Origin: CAUTNH01 sp963543845 | Lineage (GTDB): Bacteria; Bacillota_I; Bacilli_A; Acholeplasmatales; Acholeplasmataceae | NCBI GenBank assembly: GCA_963543845.1 | Contig: CAUUCL010000002.1 | Location: 1 to 64,000 of the forward strand | DNA: 64,000 nt | Direction: 5' to 3' | In this document: positions 16,705-26,657 of the stretch, piece after piece | Position numbering within the stretch: the first letter of the stretch is position 1 | How the letters are laid out: each line of letters begins with the position of its first letter | Made by a program: the position numbers and the translations under genes | Notes under the pieces: generated by a model | Databases searched by the model: none | What the model was told of the DNA's origin: nothing | Seen by the model: only the letters and a program-made list of their open reading frames with translations

Positions 16705-19689
16705 CTATTTCTCAATTACATCTACATCGTATATCATACCTTTTCTAGGTATTGAATCATTAATTTCACTTATTTTTTTAACCGTACCATCAGCATAATA
16801 CACTACTCCATTAGATACATTAACATGACCATTAAATTTTTTTATAATAGCCAAACTAAGATAATTAAAAAATTCACTTATTTCTTTACCATCTTCCATA
16901 AAGATATTATGGGTTTCATGATCATAATAACTATATTCAACAGTTTTAGTCAGCATAGAAATTGTCAAAGAACCAGCATTTTTAAATTGATATATATTTT
17001 CTTCTTTTTTATAGTATCTATATGTTACTTGTATTCTTATATTATTTCTACCGAATCTAATTTGATGAACTTTAAGCCAAAATGAAGCAGTCTGACCATC
17101 AGTTCGAAATATTTCAGAAAGCCTTATTCTATTATAGGTATGACCTTGATGTTTGAGCACCTCATAACCAGCTTGATTAAATTCATTGTTAATTTCACGA
17201 GAACGGAAGTTTTTGGGATGATTAGATGTTGTAACTACCTTTGAAAATTTTTCTCGACTTGAGTTCCAATCGATAGCAACATACTTATAAGTCGCGCTAT
17301 ATTCTTCAACTTTTAGAAAAAATCTACATCTTATTTGATTATCCTGATAACCCTGATAACTTCTAAATGTCGAAATCAGTTCCTCAGGAGAGTATTCATT
17401 CGCAAAATCACTTGTTGAAGAAATAGCTGAAACCTTATAAATTTTGCTACCATCTGTAATATATGGGAAATATAGATATTCTTCAATATCCCTTTCAAGA
17501 TTTTTTGACATAGCATCTTCTATACTCGGAATTTTTTCAAAACTTCCAGACCATCTCGTATTCATAATAGTTTTTCCTGTTATTTTATCAAAAGCAATAA
17601 ATGAAAATCTATAATTTACCCGATCAGCAATTTTAATATCATACACTCCACCATAATATGAAAATCCTATTAGATTGTTTTCAATTGAATATTGAGATAA
17701 TTTTTCCTTTAATTGATTATTTTTGTTTTGGTCATATAGTTTTTGAAAAAATATATCTGGTTTTATATTTCCATCTTTAACATCTGTTTTATAATCTATT
17801 GGAACAAATAAATTAAGCTTCGCAACTAGCTCTTTATACTGATTTGCAAAATTTGGGGAGAAGTTAGCCTTATAATATACAACTTCATATCTAAAATAAA
17901 TATGAGTTTTACCATAATCTTTAGCAGTCATTTTTTTATCTATTTCAGATACATAGTTTTCATCTGAATACATTCCAATAAAATTATTATCAAAAAACTC
18001 TTTTATCAAGTTTAATTTTTCAAGTCTTATTTTATTTAATGCATCAAATATATACTCATCTTCTTTTAAACTAAATGTAAGTTCTCTATAATTTTTATCA
18101 GTTTTAATTTGAGGTTTATAATCAAGATGCGGCAAATTTAATGTAATATCATATTTATTTTTAATAATCGGTTCTAAGATAATATCGTGTTTTAAATTAT
18201 AATATATCTCATTTGTGATATTTTTATAAGTTATCTCTTTACCATCATTTAATACTCTCCAACCCTCAAAATATTGTTTTTTAGGATTAAGATATTTATT
18301 ATTTTTATTTATATATCTACTTGCAAGATCAAGCGGCATTTGTTTAATTGGACCTGATTCTATAAGTTGTTTATCAACTACCTCATTATTCTCAGTTTTA
18401 AATACCATGTAAGCTCTTATTTGTTCTAGTTTAGGATATATACTAATAACATTGTATTCCTTATCACCAATTTTTTCGACAGTATAATTTATACCATCAT
18501 ATGATACTTCTTTAGAAAAATCATATATTGAATTCGGATTATTATAATCTGTAATAAATTGTGTTATCTCAAAATTTGAGTTTGCATCGCCTAATACTCT
18601 ATCGTTATTTATATCTGTAAAATCAACACCATTTTCATTTTTTATGTAGTATTCCTTATTAGGAATTGAAATCTTTTCTCTAATTCTTAATAAGGCATCA
18701 CCGTCTAATTTTTTACCTTTTATAGCTTTTAGTTCGTATACTTTATCTTCGTTTTTATCATAAAATCTAAATATTGTATCATATTCCTTAGTTTTAGCAT
18801 CATCAAGGTAAATATTATTGGACTTAATTTTGTTATGAATAATATTCTCCAAATCAATATCTCTTATAATGTCGTTTCTATATTTTTCGAAAAATAACTT
18901 AGAATATTTCATATTTACAGTATTATCTTTTTCAAAAACATCTTTTAACTCTTCATTTATGACATTTAAAAAAGCTTCTTTGAAACTAAGATTTTTCTCA
19001 AGTTGCAACTTTTCAATTTTTAGTAAGAGATCGGTTTTATTTTTTGTTAAAATTATTTTATTACTATCATCATACATAAATAAGAATTTGCTATAATCAA
19101 ATTTAAATAGTAAATCTTTATAGCTTACAGCCTGCATACTAAAAAGTCCAGTGTTTTTTGGATCATAGCTTATCCTAAGATAAATCTTAGTATTCTTATC
19201 CATCATAACATCATCTTTTATCTCGTTTAAAAATGTCTCTTTTCCATTTGCATCTTTTTTATAAAATATAAATCTAAAGTCTTTTTGACCTTTACTTTTA
19301 GCATATACTAAATTTTTAAAATCACTTGCTTTAAGACTACTTTTATACTCATTAGGAGAATAAGTTATCTCTTCATCTGTCAAATTTAACTCACTTTTAT
19401 TTATCGTTTGGATATATGAGGTAATTTTTGAGATTTGATTTGGTTTAATTATTCTAGTTTTAATTACCCAAAGCATTAAAAAAGAAAATATTAAAAGAAA
19501 GCTTAAAACCGAAGATAATATTACAATCCATAGGTATTTCCTTTTTCTTGCGATATCTTTAACATATTCAAGAGAATAATCCTCTTGTGCTACTAGCGGA
19601 TTTTGATTTTGGCTAATATCATCTTTTTCAAGCTCAGCATCAACTTGTTCAAAATCAACATCTAAATTTTCATCAATCATATTTTTCAT
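16705..19689 (-). CDS. Cassette A: large single-pass membrane protein 2 (994 aa)
   Basis: No known family is recognised. A short acidic cytoplasmic segment (1-50) with EDYSLEYVKDIARKRK leads into one membrane helix (about 52-76), then a roughly 915-residue extracellular region with many Tyr/Phe-rich beta segments. Parts resemble InlB B-repeat-like modules (YFEGWRVLNDGKEITY). It is clearly paralogous to the 990-residue protein encoded at 37367-40339: the juxtamembrane region, an ELxLxxxxIxYSPxxxK motif and many later blocks align, though the C-terminal 40 residues differ. It is third in the cassette, between membrane protein 1 and the LRR lipoprotein, with GGTGAT three bases before its ATG. 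Confidence 0.8.
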   Translation of the reverse strand: MKNMIDENLDVDFEQVDAELEKDDISQNQNPLVAQEDYSLEYVKDIARKRKYLWIVILSSVLSFLLIFSFLMLWVIKTRIIKPNQISKITSYIQTINKSELNLTDEEITYSPNEYKSSLKASDFKNLVYAKSKGQKDFRFIFYKKDANGKETFLNEIKDDVMMDKNTKIYLRISYDPKNTGLFSMQAVSYKDLLFKFDYSKFLFMYDDSNKIILTKNKTDLLLKIEKLQLEKNLSFKEAFLNVINEELKDVFEKDNTVNMKYSKLFFEKYRNDIIRDIDLENIIHNKIKSNNIYLDDAKTKEYDTIFRFYDKNEDKVYELKAIKGKKLDGDALLRIREKISIPNKEYYIKNENGVDFTDINNDRVLGDANSNFEITQFITDYNNPNSIYDFSKEVSYDGINYTVEKIGDKEYNVISIYPKLEQIRAYMVFKTENNEVVDKQLIESGPIKQMPLDLASRYINKNNKYLNPKKQYFEGWRVLNDGKEITYKNITNEIYYNLKHDIILEPIIKNKYDITLNLPHLDYKPQIKTDKNYRELTFSLKEDEYIFDALNKIRLEKLNLIKEFFDNNFIGMYSDENYVSEIDKKMTAKDYGKTHIYFRYEVVYYKANFSPNFANQYKELVAKLNLFVPIDYKTDVKDGNIKPDIFFQKLYDQNKNNQLKEKLSQYSIENNLIGFSYYGGVYDIKIADRVNYRFSFIAFDKITGKTIMNTRWSGSFEKIPSIEDAMSKNLERDIEEYLYFPYITDGSKIYKVSAISSTSDFANEYSPEELISTFRSYQGYQDNQIRCRFFLKVEEYSATYKYVAIDWNSSREKFSKVVTTSNHPKNFRSREINNEFNQAGYEVLKHQGHTYNRIRLSEIFRTDGQTASFWLKVHQIRFGRNNIRIQVTYRYYKKEENIYQFKNAGSLTISMLTKTVEYSYYDHETHNIFMEDGKEISEFFNYLSLAIIKKFNGHVNVSNGVVYYADGTVKKISEINDSIPRKGMIYDVDVIEK

Positions 19690-19698
19690 ATTATCACC

Positions 19699-22530
19699 TT
19701 ACTCATAAACAGGTCTTAAAACTCGCCTGTGTTCACTATCTGTCGCAATATATCTATTATAAAAATCCCACGATAGTACAAACTTTTTAGCCTTTTCTGC
19801 TTCAAGTTCTGGATAGATACTACTTCCATATCCCCAACCTTTAAATTTCTTACCAATTTGTTTTTGAGCATCAATATATGGTCCCATTAAATGAAGCAGC
19901 TTGCTATATTCGCTGTATGGAATTTGCTGTTCTGTTCTTATTTTGATGGAAAAATGTTTACCAGTACCAGGAGCATATTCAAAATAAAACTCTCCTGATT
20001 TTCTATAGTATGTAAAAGTAATCTCAGATTCAACAGCCGCATAATTAGGCCATAAACCACTAGTTCCAACAAATTCAAATATCTCAGGATTTGAGACCTC
20101 ACCATCTTTTATACTTTGATAATAATCAAGTTTGTCTTTATACAAATGATAAGCCCATGAACCTAATTTAATATCTTTTATTTTAGATTTAACGTAATAT
20201 GTCCTTATTCTGTTTGGGTCTGTAATTTCTAAATTATCGTCTACAAAAACCTTTTTAATAGAAATAATTCCATCAAATCTATCCTCAAAATATGCATTTG
20301 CCTTAAATTCTTTACCATCATTTTCCTTTTTAACCAACTTGTCCAAGTTCGAATTAGTAAAAAAATCTATTTCCTCGGTATCAGATATTTTAATTTTATA
20401 TCCTGCTATTTTTCTATCTGAATTATAATTATATTCCATATTTAAAATCTGACCTTTATAAACTGGCATCTCAAAACTATGATAAGAATCTATTTCGGCC
20501 TTTAAAATTATATTTGGAACCCTAATAGTTATTGTAAAAGATTGATTCTTTACTCCAACTAAGCTTTCAGTAAAGTCAGCGTTTTTTTCCTCCATAATAT
20601 AATCTGGATATTTATTTATAATTTCATCTTTATACTCATTAAGGATTTCACCAAGCGACACTTTACCTGTTTCATAAAATTTAGAATGTGTGCTTATTCT
20701 TTCGTTTTTTAATTTTTGAGTTTCACTATCAAAAAACAATCTATCAAAACTAACAGATACTTTTACTTTTTTATATCTTATATATATCTTATTGTCAAAG
20801 TTTTCAATATACGAAAAAGTTGTATTTTCATCAATTTTTTCACCATTTGATAGATAGTATCCCTCAAAATAGTTTCCGTCTATTTCACGGTAATTTTCAA
20901 CCTCGCCAATAATTCTTTTATTCTCATTTAGTGCATTTACCTTATCGAATATTTTCTCGCTTCCTCTACCATTTATTTGGTTTAGTTGTAAATTCTCTAA
21001 ATTAACAAGTTCGAATCTTGCCTTAATATAATTACGATATTTAGGAAATAAGTATACTTTGGTTTCATCTTTTTGTAGTCTTTCAATATTCATTTCATCA
21101 TTGTTTGAAATATTATTCCCATTTTTCGAAACCCAATTCGTAAAATAAGTATCTCCTTCATCTTTTACCTCAGTTAAAAGTTCATATTCCCAATTAAATC
21201 CTCCATCTTTTTTAGTTAGTTTTGCTTTTGTAGATTTTTTGTCTTTAAGATTGTATTCATCTTCGCTTTTTAAAAGATCTTCACTTGACATATAATAAAT
21301 ATCAATAGCTTTTCGAACAAATTTAGGAACAATCTCATAACTTGCGAATTTAGTCGATGGAACTTTTTGATCCATTTTAAACTCATCTCCAGCTTTAATT
21401 CCTAACTCTTGATGATCATCTTTATAAAACCAACCAACAAATTCGTAATATTCTTTAGCCTTTTCTCTTGATTCATCACTAAATTCATCATTAACATCTC
21501 TTTTCATAGTTGGATAAATTAGCTTATTTTTTAAGTCATTTAATAAGTCTAGATTAGGAAGTTCTTCACCATCTTTAGCATATGTAGTATAAAAAATACC
21601 GTCACCCATTATAAACTTATACTCAACAGTAATACCATTTGAAAAGGAATTATTTGAATATAGAACTAACTCTTTTACTTTATTATCTTTTTTAATTTCT
21701 TCAAATTCTTTTATACTAAAGTTTTGTTGTCTATCAGTATCAAAAAACCATTGTTTAACATCACGATTTAAAGCATCATTTTTGCTTGAAAAAGCATTTA
21801 AAATTTTGTTTTTTCTTAACTCTTTTTCAAAAAAAGTAATATAAGAACCTCTATTTTTCATATATTCGTTATATGAAACTTGGCAATCGCCACTTGGGGT
21901 CTTTAAAACGATAACATTTTTAAAATCAAATTTTAATTTTGTATAAAAATATTTTTTATTTGATTTAAAAGAAACCTTAACTGTATATTCGGGATTTTTA
22001 TCTTTTTGCTTATAGACACTTGCTAAATCAAGCTTGTCAATTTTTCGATTTTTTCCATCATTTGTAAATATTTCAAATGAAAGCGATGATGATTCAGATT
22101 TAAAATATTTTCTTAAATCTAAAATCCCATTATATTCATAAGGAGAAACAGTTAACGCCTTTGTTTCATTGTCAACCGCAAGAGCTTCATTATTTCTTGG
22201 TTTAAGGTCAAAATTATCCTTAGAAAGTGCTGATTCTTGTGATAGACCTTTATACAAAAATCCACCGATTGCAATAATTAAAAGCGCAATTATAACAATT
22301 ATAATAAGCGAAAATATACCTCTTTTAGTAGTTTTAGTTTTTTCAAGTTTTTCATATAAAATAAGATCTTGCTTTTGTGGTTCATAAATCATTAAATCTC
22401 CACTTGCATTTTCCTCGCGCACTACTATATCGGTATTATCAGTATTTTCTAATATATCAACATCATCAATTGCTGTAATATCAGCATCATCTACAGTTTC
22501 TTCTACTATTTTACTTTCTTTTTTTGGCAT
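19699..22530 (-). CDS. Cassette A: large single-pass membrane protein 1 (943 aa)
   Basis: No family is recognised. An acidic cytoplasmic tail of about 70 residues contains the conserved box DLMIYEPQKQDLILYEKLEK just before one membrane helix (about 72-92). It is followed by about 850 extracellular residues with several InlB-like modules (YEFVGWFYKDD, YFEGYYLSNGEKID). The corresponding cassette B protein shares the box, the helix and the extracellular part but has a much longer N-terminus. A TTG at 22542 opens the frame, but the ATG at 22530 has the better-spaced AAGG and is chosen. It lies 4 nt after the lipoprotein stop, so the genes are tightly coupled. Confidence 0.8.
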   Translation of the reverse strand: MPKKESKIVEETVDDADITAIDDVDILENTDNTDIVVREENASGDLMIYEPQKQDLILYEKLEKTKTTKRGIFSLIIIVIIALLIIAIGGFLYKGLSQESALSKDNFDLKPRNNEALAVDNETKALTVSPYEYNGILDLRKYFKSESSSLSFEIFTNDGKNRKIDKLDLASVYKQKDKNPEYTVKVSFKSNKKYFYTKLKFDFKNVIVLKTPSGDCQVSYNEYMKNRGSYITFFEKELRKNKILNAFSSKNDALNRDVKQWFFDTDRQQNFSIKEFEEIKKDNKVKELVLYSNNSFSNGITVEYKFIMGDGIFYTTYAKDGEELPNLDLLNDLKNKLIYPTMKRDVNDEFSDESREKAKEYYEFVGWFYKDDHQELGIKAGDEFKMDQKVPSTKFASYEIVPKFVRKAIDIYYMSSEDLLKSEDEYNLKDKKSTKAKLTKKDGGFNWEYELLTEVKDEGDTYFTNWVSKNGNNISNNDEMNIERLQKDETKVYLFPKYRNYIKARFELVNLENLQLNQINGRGSEKIFDKVNALNENKRIIGEVENYREIDGNYFEGYYLSNGEKIDENTTFSYIENFDNKIYIRYKKVKVSVSFDRLFFDSETQKLKNERISTHSKFYETGKVSLGEILNEYKDEIINKYPDYIMEEKNADFTESLVGVKNQSFTITIRVPNIILKAEIDSYHSFEMPVYKGQILNMEYNYNSDRKIAGYKIKISDTEEIDFFTNSNLDKLVKKENDGKEFKANAYFEDRFDGIISIKKVFVDDNLEITDPNRIRTYYVKSKIKDIKLGSWAYHLYKDKLDYYQSIKDGEVSNPEIFEFVGTSGLWPNYAAVESEITFTYYRKSGEFYFEYAPGTGKHFSIKIRTEQQIPYSEYSKLLHLMGPYIDAQKQIGKKFKGWGYGSSIYPELEAEKAKKFVLSWDFYNRYIATDSEHRRVLRPVYE

Positions 22531-22534
22531 AATA

Positions 22535-23665
22535 TCATTCAACCTTCTTTACAGATATCTCAATAGATGCTTTCTTTTTATTTCTAGTATCTATTTGGTA
22601 ATATCCATCTTTTTTTTCTAATACATCATCATGTCTTTGTCCATCTAATCCAAAATAGATATATTTAGTAATTATCTCATAATCTTCATATAAAGTTCTA
22701 TCTTCATTATAAAATCTAATTATAAATTTATCGTCTTTATTTACAACTTCAAATCTGTTTTCGAATTTTTCATCTTTAAATAAATTTTCAAGATTTTTAT
22801 AAATATAATTAAATTTATAAACATTATTAGGTAGCTCTCTTATTGTATTTATATATTGCATATTATCGCCTGTAATATCACTTATTAAAGGGTTATAATC
22901 CAATTTATATACAGTATTACTTGAGAATAATTTTACATCAGGACTTTCAAACTCTATATCTTTATCTTTTACAAATGTACTTCTTAAAAAATCCCAATAT
23001 TTATATATATCATAATGAGAATTAGGGCGTTCTTCTTTATACTCAATTGTAAACTTACGATAATTTATCTCTTTTTTAATTGATATTTCATGATCTTTTG
23101 AAACTATAAACTTATATGTTATATCATCAATTTTACTAATTGTTGAATCTGATACTAAAACATTATATATAAATCTATTAGTTGTATTTTTTAACTGGAA
23201 TTTACACTCTTCACCAATTGCAAGTTTTTGAGATGATAAAAATGTAATATTGTTATTAAATTCTTTTTTTACTGTAATGTCATATTTTTTATCAGTGAAT
23301 GATGCAACAATTGCTGTATGATTTTTAATAGTTAGTTTAAACTGTCTTCTATCGTCAACTATATCTTTTTTCTCTTCTCCATTTATTTTAAGTGATGATA
23401 AAACTTTTTTCTCATCTTCAACTACTTCAAATAATAGTTCCTTATCATAGTCAAGTTTTGTTAAATCATCAACTGGAGTAATAAGTCTTATTCTTTCTTC
23501 ATTTGAAACAATAAGGCTATATTTATTTTTGCTTTTTTCATTTATAACCTCATTTTCAGTTCTTAGGTTTTGCTTTTTTCCATAATTCCCACCACTTTGA
23601 CAAGCAGTTAGAAAAAACATAGAAAATATACCTAAAATAAATAATATTATTTTATCTTTTTTCAT
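22535..23665 (-). CDS. Cassette A: first-gene lipoprotein (376 aa)
   Basis: A predicted lipoprotein with signal peptide and lipobox LTAC (Cys22), followed by about 355 extracellular residues. Recurrent blocks such as SLKINGEEKKDIVDD and an ISKIDDITYKFIVSKDHEISI motif align with the cassette B lipoprotein (44458-45552), for example SLLVNGEERVQDVVD and QNHEISLKK. No named family is recognised. A TTG four residues' distance further upstream opens the frame, but AAGGGAG is correctly placed for the ATG at 23665. It is the first gene of cassette A, and the 107-nt gap before it holds the lemA terminator and a plausible TATAAT. It stops with TGA, supporting use of the standard code. Confidence 0.8.
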   Translation of the reverse strand: MKKDKIILFILGIFSMFFLTACQSGGNYGKKQNLRTENEVINEKSKNKYSLIVSNEERIRLITPVDDLTKLDYDKELLFEVVEDEKKVLSSLKINGEEKKDIVDDRRQFKLTIKNHTAIVASFTDKKYDITVKKEFNNNITFLSSQKLAIGEECKFQLKNTTNRFIYNVLVSDSTISKIDDITYKFIVSKDHEISIKKEINYRKFTIEYKEERPNSHYDIYKYWDFLRSTFVKDKDIEFESPDVKLFSSNTVYKLDYNPLISDITGDNMQYINTIRELPNNVYKFNYIYKNLENLFKDEKFENRFEVVNKDDKFIIRFYNEDRTLYEDYEIITKYIYFGLDGQRHDDVLEKKDGYYQIDTRNKKKASIEISVKKVE

Positions 23666-23724
23666 TTTTTCTCCCTTCAAATTTAATTATATTTTTTAAA
23701 ATAGATAACATAACCCTTAACAAT

Positions 23725-23765
23725 AAAAAAGCGGGCAGCGGTTTGACTGCCGTACGCTTTTTTTA
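23725..23765 (-). terminator. lemA terminator
   Basis: AAAAAAGCG-GGCAG pairs with CTGCC and CGC-TTTTTT, with a 3-nt bulge (GTA). On the minus strand it ends in six U, 8 nt after the lemA stop, and separates the lemA transcript from cassette A. Confidence 0.85.
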
Positions 23766-23772
23766 TGATTTT

Positions 23773-24459
23773 TTAAAAAAATACGCCTCTTGCTTTTTCC
23801 TTAATTTCCTTACTTGCAGAAAATGGAATTCTTGTTGTATACTTATGTTTAAAAGCAACCGAGCGATAAACTGGCCATACAAATATTAGCGAGTTCCAAC
23901 GGTTTACAACATCATTATACTCTTCTCTTGCAGCTGTAATTTCTCTTTGCAAATATGAGTTTTCATCAGCTGCTTTTTTAATTACATCCATACTCTTTAA
24001 CTCTGGATAGTTTTCAACTGTCCTAAATAGTCCACTTAAAGTGGTCTCAATTGCTTGACCCATTTCATTTCTTTGGGCATCGCCTGATGCATCAGATTTA
24101 AAACTTCTACCAGCACCACCACGATATGCTGCAACTTGTGTCATTACATCTTTATCAAGTTTTGTAGCCTTTTCAACTAAAGCAGCAGTATTTTGTAAAA
24201 TTACTACTCTTTGCTCAAGGTAATTGTCAATTTGAGATGCTTTTTTTTGTAGTTTTTGTTGAAGTTTTTGTAAGTGCTCATATGCTCTAACTCTTCTAAC
24301 TAAATAAATTAAGCCTGGAATAATTCCAAGTATAAACAAAAACACAACAAAAATAGTTGTTCCCGCTCCAACTTTAGGTTGGATTTGTTTTTCAATAACC
24401 GAGATATCTCTTCCTTGCTCATTTACCTCAGCAGTCATTTCATCAAGTTCGTTTAACAT
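23773..24459 (-). CDS. lemA: LemA family membrane protein
   Basis: This 228-residue LemA-family protein has one membrane helix near the N-terminus (about 33-55), followed by the long helical-bundle domain. Family-typical motifs are YEHLQKLQQKLQKKASQIDNYLEQR, AAYRGG, a TVENYPELKSMDVI-like block and EREI/AAREEYNDVVNRWN near the end. The function of LemA proteins is not settled. It follows the 641-residue membrane protein by 20 nt with a strong AAGGAGG site, and ends at its own terminator just before cassette A. It has about 30 extra residues before the membrane helix compared with typical LemA. Confidence 0.9.
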   Translation of the reverse strand: MLNELDEMTAEVNEQGRDISVIEKQIQPKVGAGTTIFVVFLFILGIIPGLIYLVRRVRAYEHLQKLQQKLQKKASQIDNYLEQRVVILQNTAALVEKATKLDKDVMTQVAAYRGGAGRSFKSDASGDAQRNEMGQAIETTLSGLFRTVENYPELKSMDVIKKAADENSYLQREITAAREEYNDVVNRWNSLIFVWPVYRSVAFKHKYTTRIPFSASKEIKEKARGVFF

Positions 24460-24479
24460 ATTATCCTCCTTATATTAAC

Positions 24480-26405
24480 CTAATTTGTATCAGGCTCTTT
24501 TATATCATCAAATAATTTATCTACTTCACTATCTGGGTCGTTTTTTAGTTGATGTGTTTTAAACTCTTTTATTTTATTAAGCACATCATCACTTATTATA
24601 CCACATTTTAAAACTCCTAGTAGTCCATTTGATAAAATAGATGATTTTAGATACTCATCTTGCTTATCTAAAAGGTTAACAACATCGCTTCTTTTTACAT
24701 TTTCATCATCTATTTTTTTAATAATCATTTCATTATATTGGTCAATTGGTATATATTCAGTCCAGTGAACCGGAACAAGATGTGTTAATCCATCTCCACC
24801 ATGAACTGGAACATTTTCAACTCTGCTTATTGCCTCAAATGTATTACTTATAACACCAATTATCTCATAATCATCTCCACTTTCAACAAGCACTGTTTTT
24901 ATAATTGATTCAGTTGCAGTTTTAGGATTATCAAATAAATTTTTAACCTTTTCTCTTAAAAGGTTTGCAATTTCCTCTTCTTGCTCTGGTGGGAATAGAT
25001 AGTTAATATTATCAATTTCTGGTAAAGTATCAATATCTTTATTTTGAAAATCAGGAATAGCCATTAAAATAGCAAGCCTAAAATAAATTCTATTAAAAAA
25101 TAAGTAATTATATTCTAAAAACTTTTTCTTAGCACTTTCAAGCGAGTAGTCACGATATCTTTTAATATTGCTTTGATAGTTAAAAGGACTATCAAAAAAC
25201 GCATAAACATCAACAATCTTTTTTTTCTTAGAAATATCATATATATCGCCATAACCTATTTCTTTATCTTTTAAAAGTTTTAAAATCTCTTTTTGAGCAA
25301 GAGGTGTAAATAAAAGTCTAAATCCTACCTCATCATTACGGTTTATTGCTCCAAAAATAGATTCAAACTCCTCATTATCCATCGCAGTAAAATCTCCGCC
25401 TTTCATAAGCTCTTTTTTCTCTAGCTTATCAAGCTGCTTTGTATCTTTTTTTACCTTTTTAGCAATTTGTTTTTCATTTAAGGAATTTATCCCAGATACT
25501 TCTCTTTTAAAAGATAACTTAGGAGCTGAGTCTGTTAAAAAAGTTAATCTTTCATACTCATAATAATATGGCTTAGGTTTTACAAGAGTTGCTGTTAAAA
25601 CCTGTGTTCTAGTTACATAAACAGTCTGACCATTAGATCCTCTTGTTGGAACTTGCCAAGAAATAGTTAAATGCCCCGTATAAGTTGCTGTCCCCATTTT
25701 CATTTCTCTTTCTGTAAAAAATAAAACTGGCTTCCCAAAAAATTTACCACTTTTTAAATCAGTTATTGTTGTATTTTGCTTTTCATAACTATATTTAAAA
25801 TGCTTCTTATATGCCTCATACTCATAGGCTGTAAAATCATCATCAAATTTAAGCTGAGGAAAAACCTCCATCACAAGCTTTTCAGATATTTTCCTATCAT
25901 AGCCATTGTTTAATCTTTGAAGCTGACTATAGCCAACATCAATATGTTTATCTTTTTCATTTTTTAAATTATAAATAATATCCTTATACTTTTTAATAAC
26001 CTTTTTAATAACTAAAAAATGAATTATAATAAAGCCTATTCCTGCTAAAAATAACAAAGTAAATATAACAATCGAGATTTTAAGTTCTATGCTCTTTATT
26101 AAATTGCCCTTTCCAGTTGCTTTATAAATTAAATCGGCTAAGAATATCGCCGAGATAAAAAAAGATAAAATCATAAAAAAGAAGTTAAAGTTCCTTCCGA
26201 TTTTATTCCCTTTTAACTCTTTCGTATTTTTTGAAATATTACCTGTAAGAGTATTTATTTTTAAAACAGTCTCACTATTTTTATCAACATCAATCTCTTC
26301 TTTTAAAACTAGATCCTCAAAATACTTTTTTGCGCATTCATAGTGTTTTTTCTCTAATTTGTTTTTATAAGTGTCTAAGACATCATAAATTTTATCTACT
26401 TCCAT
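24480..26405 (-). CDS. Membrane protein upstream of lemA (641 aa), unknown family
   Basis: Two membrane helices (about 73-95 and 108-133) form a hairpin, so both termini are probably cytoplasmic: a short helical N-terminus and a C-terminal domain of about 500 residues. A central beta-rich block (MKMGTATYTGHLTISWQV, then TVYVTRTQVLTATL) resembles the GTP/DUF3137-like domains that often accompany lemA, but I cannot assign it firmly; Mollicute genomes carry LemA-adjacent proteins of this layout. The C-terminal part contains VPVHGGDGLTHLVPVHWTEYIP. It sits between a 77-residue membrane protein and lemA with short gaps, so the three probably act together at the membrane. Confidence 0.7.
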   Translation of the reverse strand: MEVDKIYDVLDTYKNKLEKKHYECAKKYFEDLVLKEEIDVDKNSETVLKINTLTGNISKNTKELKGNKIGRNFNFFFMILSFFISAIFLADLIYKATGKGNLIKSIELKISIVIFTLLFLAGIGFIIIHFLVIKKVIKKYKDIIYNLKNEKDKHIDVGYSQLQRLNNGYDRKISEKLVMEVFPQLKFDDDFTAYEYEAYKKHFKYSYEKQNTTITDLKSGKFFGKPVLFFTEREMKMGTATYTGHLTISWQVPTRGSNGQTVYVTRTQVLTATLVKPKPYYYEYERLTFLTDSAPKLSFKREVSGINSLNEKQIAKKVKKDTKQLDKLEKKELMKGGDFTAMDNEEFESIFGAINRNDEVGFRLLFTPLAQKEILKLLKDKEIGYGDIYDISKKKKIVDVYAFFDSPFNYQSNIKRYRDYSLESAKKKFLEYNYLFFNRIYFRLAILMAIPDFQNKDIDTLPEIDNINYLFPPEQEEEIANLLREKVKNLFDNPKTATESIIKTVLVESGDDYEIIGVISNTFEAISRVENVPVHGGDGLTHLVPVHWTEYIPIDQYNEMIIKKIDDENVKRSDVVNLLDKQDEYLKSSILSNGLLGVLKCGIISDDVLNKIKEFKTHQLKNDPDSEVDKLFDDIKEPDTN

Positions 26406-26423
26406 ACTATCCTCCTTATAAAA

Positions 26424-26657
26424 TTACTCCATTCTTTTTTCATCATATTTTTGATGGATAAGATTTTTAAACTTTTTATTTAAACTAAATAAAAATATTA
26501 AAGATGCAATAAAAGATAAAAATCCCATCCAAAATAAAATTGAAATACCTAAAATTACTAAAAATAAAAATAGCACAAAAAAGGCTATTCCAAGATAGGA
26601 TACTAAAATATCTTTTTTTAGCTTTTTTATGCTATTTTTTATCTCATCAATACTCAT
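26424..26657 (-). CDS. Small two-helix membrane protein (77 aa)
   Basis: Two hydrophobic helices (about 20-38 and 41-60) sit between a charged N-terminus and a Lys-rich C-terminus (KKFKNLIHQKYDEKRME). I recognise no family. Its ATG overlaps the pdp stop by 4 nt, and it precedes the 641-residue membrane protein by 18 nt with an AAGGAGG-type site for the next gene. The reading frame is clearly coupled to pdp; the product may be an accessory subunit for the LemA-associated membrane complex. Confidence 0.7.
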   Translation of the reverse strand: MSIDEIKNSIKKLKKDILVSYLGIAFFVLFLFLVILGISILFWMGFLSFIASLIFLFSLNKKFKNLIHQKYDEKRME

